From positions 1 through 9,480 of the forward strand of contig CACYDD010000315.1 in assembly GCA_902773065.1 (NCBI GenBank): 9,480 bases of DNA, written 5' to 3'. Shown here one piece after another: positions 6,120 through 9,480 of this stretch. Every line of letters begins with the position of its first letter. The stretch's first letter is position 1. This stretch comes from an uncultured Ruminococcus sp. GTDB lineage: Bacteria; Bacillota; Clostridia; Oscillospirales; Acutalibacteraceae. The notes under the pieces were generated by a model. That model saw only the letters and a list, made by a program, of their open reading frames with translations. It made no database searches and was not told where the DNA came from. The position numbers and the translations under genes are program-made.

Positions 6120-6161
6120 AATCCTGAATCTTGAATCCTAAATCCTGAATCCTAAATCCTG
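6120..6161. repeat. Heptanucleotide tandem repeat (AATCCTG/A), 6 units
   Basis: Six contiguous units read AATCCTG, AATCTTG, AATCCTA, AATCCTG, AATCCTA, AATCCTG. The array starts 5 bases downstream (minus strand) of the DUF2953 stop at 6166 and occupies the first part of its 3' flank. It has no inverted partner nearby, so it is not a hairpin terminator. Confidence 0.92.
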
Positions 6162-6165
6162 ATCA

Positions 6166-6792
6166 TCAATTCTGTTTCGCAAGCACTTTGATCAATTTCA
6201 ATGCTGCCGGAACAGCAATAACAAGAAGCCAAAGTGGTTTGATTTTGGCTGTAAATTCCAGTTCTGCCACTGTTTTTTCACAAAGAAATCCTGCGGAGAT
6301 ATCCTCACTGTGATATTTCAGTCGGGTATTCTGATCAATGATTGATAAAGCCGGATAGATCACCGAGCAGGCATAGCCGTATTTCAATGCGGTATCGGCA
6401 CTGTCCTCACCTGCAATCACAGCACGGATCACAAGCTTTTTGATCACAAGATGCTTTGCCGTGCTTTTCAGAACATCAACCACGATTTTTGCAATGGCTT
6501 TTACAAGCTCCAGAAGCCCGTCCAGTCCGTGTTTATCGGCATATTCCAGAATCGGATTTTTCTGCTTTTTTTCAGGTTCTTTCTTTTTTTCTTCTTTCTT
6601 TTTTTCTGCTGCTTTTTTCTTCTTTTTGGTTTTCTCTTTTTTCGGCTGCTGAGGAAGTATGGTATATTTCAGAAACAGATAACCGACTTTCAGTCTTACT
6701 TCGTCATCATATTCCAGATTAATTTTCAGCGGAATCATCAGCAACAAAATGATAAAAGCAAGAATCCCCAAGATGATATATAAAGCCGTCAT
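6166..6792 (-). CDS. DUF2953 (YtfI-like) membrane protein
   Basis: This 208-residue protein resembles the DUF2953 family, whose Bacillus member YtfI is encoded next to ytfJ, as here. Residues 1-22 form a hydrophobic N-terminal helix. A beta-like segment (INLEYDDEVRLKVGYLFLKYTI, 24-45) follows, and a long Lys/Glu-rich linker (50-78, nearly all charged) leads to the conserved C-terminal part: LVIKKLVIRAVIAGEDSADTALKYGYACSVIYPALSII (about 115-152) and a hydrophobic end. The linker is encoded by A-rich DNA. Its start ATG (6792) overlaps the scpB stop by four bases, so it is cotranslated with scpB. The molecular function is unknown; its link with gerW suggests a spore or envelope role (inference). 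Confidence 0.85.
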   Translation of the reverse strand: MTALYIILGILAFIILLLMIPLKINLEYDDEVRLKVGYLFLKYTILPQQPKKEKTKKKKKAAEKKKEEKKKEPEKKQKNPILEYADKHGLDGLLELVKAIAKIVVDVLKSTAKHLVIKKLVIRAVIAGEDSADTALKYGYACSVIYPALSIIDQNTRLKYHSEDISAGFLCEKTVAELEFTAKIKPLWLLVIAVPAALKLIKVLAKQN

Positions 6793-7346
6793 TGCTCTTC
6801 TCCGTCAGTTTCTTCGGGCTTTTCTCCGCTTTCCTCGTCATTCGGAAGGGGAGGAAGTTCGTCAAGAGAAGAAATATTGAAGCACCGCAAAAAATGTTCC
6901 GTCGTACCGTATACAAGCGGTCGTCCGGGAAGTTCCAGCCTGCCTTTTTCCTCAATCAGCTCACGGGAAACCAGACTTGCCACAACACCCGAACAATCTA
7001 CTCCCCTTACCTGCTCAACAAATGCCTTTGTCACAGGCTGGTTATAGGCAATGACTGCAAGAACTTCGGAGGCCGCCTGAGAAAGCGGTGTGTTGCGTTT
7101 TAAGTCCATCACTGTCCGTATGTACCCGGCATATTCTTTGCAGCTGCACATCTGCCAGCTTTTATGAAGTTTTACGATCATGATACCGCTTTCACGGTTC
7201 TCATAATCTTTTTTTAGTTCTGTGCAGAGTTCGTTTACTTTGGTTTCGGTGATTTCCAATGCCTTGGCGATTTTCTCTGCCTCAACAGGTGCACCGCCTG
7301 CAAAAAGCACTGCTTCGACTGCACTTTTCAGATTTTCTTCTTTCAA
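6789..7346 (-). CDS. scpB: Segregation and condensation protein B
   Basis: This 185-residue protein has the size and sequence of ScpB, the winged-helix subunit that dimerises and binds ScpA to form, with SMC, the bacterial condensin. Visible motifs are the N-terminal helix KSAVEAVLFAGGAPV (7-21), the conserved LSQAASEVLAVIAYNQPVTK (88-107) followed by VRGVDCSGVVASLVSRELI (113-131), and GRLELPGRPLVYGTTEHFL (135-153) of the second winged helix. The acidic tail (170-185) is typical. The start is TTG at 7346, placed inside the last codons of scpA (overlap TTGA), with a strong AAGGAGG site (7354-7360) seven bases upstream and no other start before residue 56. Its translation is probably coupled to scpA, which would set subunit balance. 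Confidence 0.96.
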   Translation of the reverse strand: MKEENLKSAVEAVLFAGGAPVEAEKIAKALEITETKVNELCTELKKDYENRESGIMIVKLHKSWQMCSCKEYAGYIRTVMDLKRNTPLSQAASEVLAVIAYNQPVTKAFVEQVRGVDCSGVVASLVSRELIEEKGRLELPGRPLVYGTTEHFLRCFNISSLDELPPLPNDEESGEKPEETDGEEQ

Positions 7347-8071
7347 GCGTCTTCCTCCTTCCGCCGTTTTCCTCCGCTGACAAGCCGCAGCGACTGTTCA
7401 TCGCCTTCGCCCTCGACACGGACTCTTTTTCCCTTGATCAGTTCCAGCACAGCAAGGAATGTTGCGACAAGCTCGCTTTTGTCGCCTGCATCCTCAAAAA
7501 CACTCGTATAGCGGATACTTCTTCCGCTCCACAGTTTTTTCATGACGCCGATAATTTTCGAGCTGACCGAAACGATCCTTCGTTTCACGATTCCTGAAAA
7601 GGCCTCCTCGGGCGGAGGAATTTTTTCCTTTCCTCTGCCCACCGCCGCAAGATAAGCAGTGACAAGGTAGGACGGTTCGTGACTCCTGCGGTAGCGCATA
7701 TCCGCCTTGATTTTTTCGGGTTCACGGCAATAATTATCAAAGCTGACCTGTTCTGACAGCACCTTTGCAACCTGTTTGCACTTTTTGTATTCGATCAGCT
7801 GACCAGAAAGCTCACGCTTCATTTCTTCTGCTTCTTCATATTTCGGCAGGAGCATTGCGGATTTGATCTGCACAAGCCTTGACGCCATATCGAGAAACTC
7901 GCCTGCAATTTCAAGATCCTGCTCCTGCATGAGTTTGATATGTTCCATATACTGGTCAAGAAGCTCGGAGATCAGGATATCATAGATATTCAGCTTATTT
8001 TTTTCTATCAGATGCAGCAGAAGGTCAAGCGGACCTTCAAAGGCATCCAGTCTGTACGATATTTTTTCCAA
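7343..8071 (-). CDS. scpA: Segregation and condensation protein A
   Basis: This 242-residue kleisin links the SMC head domains and binds ScpB, helping condense and segregate the chromosome in the nucleoid. The N-terminal kleisin helix region is clear: FEGPLDLLLHLIEKNKLNIYDI (11-32) and GEFLDMASRLVQIKSAMLLP (57-76), which contacts SMC. The middle is variable and charged, and the C-terminal winged helix with TFLAVLELIKGKRVRV (about 203-220) binds the SMC cap. The start is TTG at 8071: it is the first possible start in the frame after an in-frame TGA, and a GGGAG ribosome site (8081-8085) precedes it by nine bases. It follows the M50 gene by 15 bases and overlaps scpB by four, so an operon is very likely. 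Confidence 0.96.
   Translation of the reverse strand: MEKISYRLDAFEGPLDLLLHLIEKNKLNIYDILISELLDQYMEHIKLMQEQDLEIAGEFLDMASRLVQIKSAMLLPKYEEAEEMKRELSGQLIEYKKCKQVAKVLSEQVSFDNYCREPEKIKADMRYRRSHEPSYLVTAYLAAVGRGKEKIPPPEEAFSGIVKRRIVSVSSKIIGVMKKLWSGRSIRYTSVFEDAGDKSELVATFLAVLELIKGKRVRVEGEGDEQSLRLVSGGKRRKEEDA
7354..7360 (-). promoter_or_regulatory. Strong ribosome binding site of scpB within scpA
   Basis: The minus strand reads AAGGAGG seven bases before TTG, inside the 3' end of scpA. It decides the TTG start of scpB. Confidence 0.85.
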
Positions 8072-8080
8072 TGTACCGTT

Positions 8081-8085
8081 CTCCC
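8081..8085 (-). promoter_or_regulatory. Ribosome binding site of scpA, deciding a TTG start
   Basis: GGGAG follows the M50 stop codon directly and precedes TTG (8071) by nine bases. The in-frame TGA just upstream excludes any longer start. Confidence 0.7.
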
Positions 8086-8086
8086 A

Positions 8087-8779
8087 TCAATAAGCCCACA
8101 AAAACGGCAGATTGGTAAACCATATGATCGCATCATATAACAGACCGTCAACTCTGCTGAGAATACCGTTAAAGCCGCCCATCATGATCACAACAAACAG
8201 TGCCATGGAAATCATCTGCTCTCTCTGAGCGATCCAGTAGAGTGCCTTATCGGGCAAAAATGCCATAAGAATTTTTGAACCGTCCAGCGGAGGTACGGGA
8301 ATAAAATTAAACACCGCAAGTCCGATATTGACAGAGATCAGAAAATAGAAAAACAGATATACATATGTTACAACCATATTAATGGGTATCACACCATTAT
8401 AGACCATTGCTTCAATACCGTTCAGAATAAGTCCTGCCGCAACTGCTGCTAAAAGATTGGAAACAGGTCCTGCCAGTGCTGTCAGTGCCATTCCCTGTTT
8501 GGGATTTTTAAAATTTCGTGCATCGATCGGCACGGGCTTTGCCCAGCCGAATCCGATCAGAAGCATCAGTGCCGCACCCATGTAGTCAATATGTGCCAGC
8601 GGATTCAGTGTAAGTCTGCCCTGTCTTTTTGCGGTATCATCTCCAAGTCTATAAGCAACAAAGCCGTGAGAAAATTCATGAAGCGGCAAAACAAGAAATA
8701 TTGTCAGCAGGATCGATAGTATATACATGATCACTGTCCATAAATCAGCCTGCCCTGATCTGATCAAACTTATAAGCAT
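8087..8779 (-). CDS. Site-2 protease family (M50) membrane metalloprotease
   Basis: This 230-residue multi-pass membrane protein shows the M50 zinc protease motif HEFSH (H34, E35, H38) in its first helix region and the second metal-binding motif NFIPVPPLDGSKIL with N158 and D166 in a later helix. Conserved LTLNPLAHID (56-65) and GWAKPVPID (78-86) lie between, as in the short clostridial and Bacillus YwhC-like members that lack PDZ or CBS domains. Such enzymes cut substrates within the membrane; SpoIVFB, a relative with a role in sporulation, has a different architecture. Substrate unknown. About five or six hydrophobic segments are visible. The start ATG has AGGAGGG (8787-8793) at seven bases. 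It is the first gene of a tight cluster with scpA and scpB, a pairing common in Firmicutes. Confidence 0.93.
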   Translation of the reverse strand: MLISLIRSGQADLWTVIMYILSILLTIFLVLPLHEFSHGFVAYRLGDDTAKRQGRLTLNPLAHIDYMGAALMLLIGFGWAKPVPIDARNFKNPKQGMALTALAGPVSNLLAAVAAGLILNGIEAMVYNGVIPINMVVTYVYLFFYFLISVNIGLAVFNFIPVPPLDGSKILMAFLPDKALYWIAQREQMISMALFVVIMMGGFNGILSRVDGLLYDAIIWFTNLPFLWAY

Positions 8780-8793
8780 ACCTGTTCCCTCCT

Positions 8794-8842
8794 AAAAAAC
8801 AACAGAATCCTGCGCTGCAGCGGCAAGATTCTGTGTTTTTTT
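8794..8842 (-). terminator. Intrinsic terminator or attenuator before the M50-scp genes
   Basis: An 8-bp stem (ACAGAATC 8802-8809 with GATTCTGT 8827-8834) encloses a GC-rich 17-base loop that can pair further (CGCTGCAGCG, 8813-8822). On the minus strand it is followed within two bases by six T residues (8794-8799); on the + strand by seven T residues (8836-8842). It ends transcription from the efp/zinc-ribbon side. The T run touches the AGGAGGG ribosome site of the M50 gene, leaving no room for a promoter between them. Confidence 0.85.
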
Positions 8843-9266
8843 ATTCCTCTTCGGACTCGTCATCAAGCTCGTCCTCTTCATAATCGAATTCGAGAATTTC
8901 GCCGCAGCCCGGACATTTTATTGTACCTGCATTCAGTACTTCCTCGCCGATATTGATCACTGTTTCACAATTCGGGCAGGTTGTTTCATACTGAAGGTCG
9001 CTGTCGCTGCCTGATTTGCTGTAATGCAGACCGCCTTCGTAATCTTCATTGTTCAGAAGATCCTCAACACCTGCGAGATCCTCACTGATACCGTCAACCT
9101 GGTCGCATACATCATCATAGCTCTGTTCGAGATCCCTGATCTCTTCTGCCATATCGCAAAGAAGCTCTGCAATAAGTTTAAAGATTTTTGTCTGTTTATC
9201 CTTCGGGTCAAGCTCCAGACCCTCGATCAATCCGCTGATATAAGCGGCTCTTTCGCTAAGCTGCAT
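8841..9266 (-). CDS. Small acidic zinc-ribbon protein (CD1247 N-terminal-domain-like)
   Basis: This 141-residue protein begins with a helical region (YISGLIEGLELDPKDKQTKI, 9-28) and a coiled-coil-like acidic segment (about 30-72). It continues into a zinc ribbon with C97, C100, C118 and C121 (CPNC and CPGC), and ends in a run of Asp/Glu. The pattern matches the small clostridial proteins annotated with a CD1247 N-terminal domain. Function unknown; a transcription- or RNA-related adaptor is only a guess from the ribbon. It lies 24 bases downstream of efp in the same direction, so the two are probably cotranscribed. The start ATG has GGAGG at eight bases. It is a different zinc-ribbon protein from the CBM26 protein at 645. 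Confidence 0.8.
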   Translation of the reverse strand: MQLSERAAYISGLIEGLELDPKDKQTKIFKLIAELLCDMAEEIRDLEQSYDDVCDQVDGISEDLAGVEDLLNNEDYEGGLHYSKSGSDSDLQYETTCPNCETVINIGEEVLNAGTIKCPGCGEILEFDYEEDELDDESEEE

Positions 9267-9290
9267 TTTCTTTCCCTCCGCATTTTTCTC

Positions 9291-9480
9291 TTATGCTCTT
9301 GACATATATTCGCCTGTTCTGGTATCGATCTGGATCTTATCGCCTTCGTTGATAAAGATCGGAACCTTGATCTCTGCACCTGTTTCAAGAGTAGCAGGCT
9401 TTGTTACGTTGGTAGCGGTATCGCCCTTCACACCCGGCTCTGTCTGAGTCACCTCAAGTTCTACAAATGTCGGCGGTTCT
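9291..9480 (-). CDS. efp: Elongation factor P (3' part, cut by window edge)
   Basis: Only the C-terminal 62 residues are present, starting near EPPTFVELEVTQTEPG and ending GEYMSRA before TAA (9291-9293). VELEV.QTEPGVKGDTA, TKPATLETG and VPIFINEGDKIQIDTRTGEY are hallmarks of EF-P domains II and III. EF-P binds the ribosome between the P and E sites and relieves stalling at polyproline stretches. The modified residue of domain I lies outside the window. It is the upstream partner of the small zinc-ribbon gene. The CBM26 protein of this window is proline-rich, so it may be an EF-P client (inference; its prolines are mostly spaced, with few PPP/PPX runs). Confidence 0.97.
   Translation of the reverse strand, partial: EPPTFVELEVTQTEPGVKGDTATNVTKPATLETGAEIKVPIFINEGDKIQIDTRTGEYMSRA

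Noticed and set aside
5450..6161. CRISPR array
   Set aside because: Units are 7 bp and contiguous, with no spacers, and there are no cas genes.
5973..6165. Sporulation sigma-factor promoter for gerW
   Set aside because: I found no pair of boxes fitting sigma-F or sigma-G. A TATACT in the AT-rich part lacks a convincing upstream box.
6440..6783. Plus-strand open frames rich in Phe over the DUF2953 gene
   Set aside because: The Phe runs are the reverse complement of Lys codons in a real gene. They are shadows, not membrane proteins.

Overview
The window looks like chromosomal DNA from a spore-forming, Gram-positive clostridial anaerobe, most likely Ruminococcus/Oscillospirales-like (inference). 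Three things support this: dipicolinate synthase, GerW and a Dac-type carboxypeptidase; the clostridial order efp / small zinc-ribbon protein / M50 protease / scpA / scpB / DUF2953 / gerW; and a surface protein with two modules that read as starch-binding CBM26. Ribosome binding sites are strong and GGAGG-like. No RNA gene, insertion sequence, prophage or CRISPR array is visible.

Layout. At the left edge, on the + strand, lie the last codons of a probable dpaA and the complete dpaB (23-595), which supply dipicolinic acid for the spore core. A perfect hairpin at 606-634 ends this unit and faces the convergent minus-strand genes. All other genes are on the minus strand and read from right to left: the end of efp (9291-9480), a small acidic zinc-ribbon protein (8841-9266), a hairpin terminator or attenuator, an M50 site-2-type protease (8087-8779), scpA (7343-8071), scpB (6789-7346), a DUF2953/YtfI-like membrane protein (6166-6792), gerW/ytfJ (5553-5972), a lipoprotein D-Ala-D-Ala carboxypeptidase (4242-5384), an RluB/RsuA-type pseudouridine synthase (3344-4147), an HNH-motif protein with a hydrophobic tail (2617-3249), and a 622-residue zinc-ribbon / Pro-Gln-rich / single-TM / tandem CBM26 protein (645-2513) with its own clear sigma-A-type promoter.

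How the genes fit together. M50, scpA, scpB and DUF2953 are packed with overlaps or tiny gaps, so they probably form one transcript joining membrane proteolysis, SMC condensin function and spore/envelope proteins. GerW, the carboxypeptidase and dipicolinate synthase all relate to sporulation, germination or peptidoglycan. Several starts in the cluster are TTG.

The least ordinary content is the zinc-ribbon/CBM26 membrane protein, the HNH-membrane protein, and heptanucleotide repeats that occupy most of the longer intergenic gaps (3273-3339, 5450-5477, 5994-6021, 6037-6061, 6120-6161). No gene-free stretch exceeds 300 bases. I see no strong evidence for a wholly new multi-gene system.
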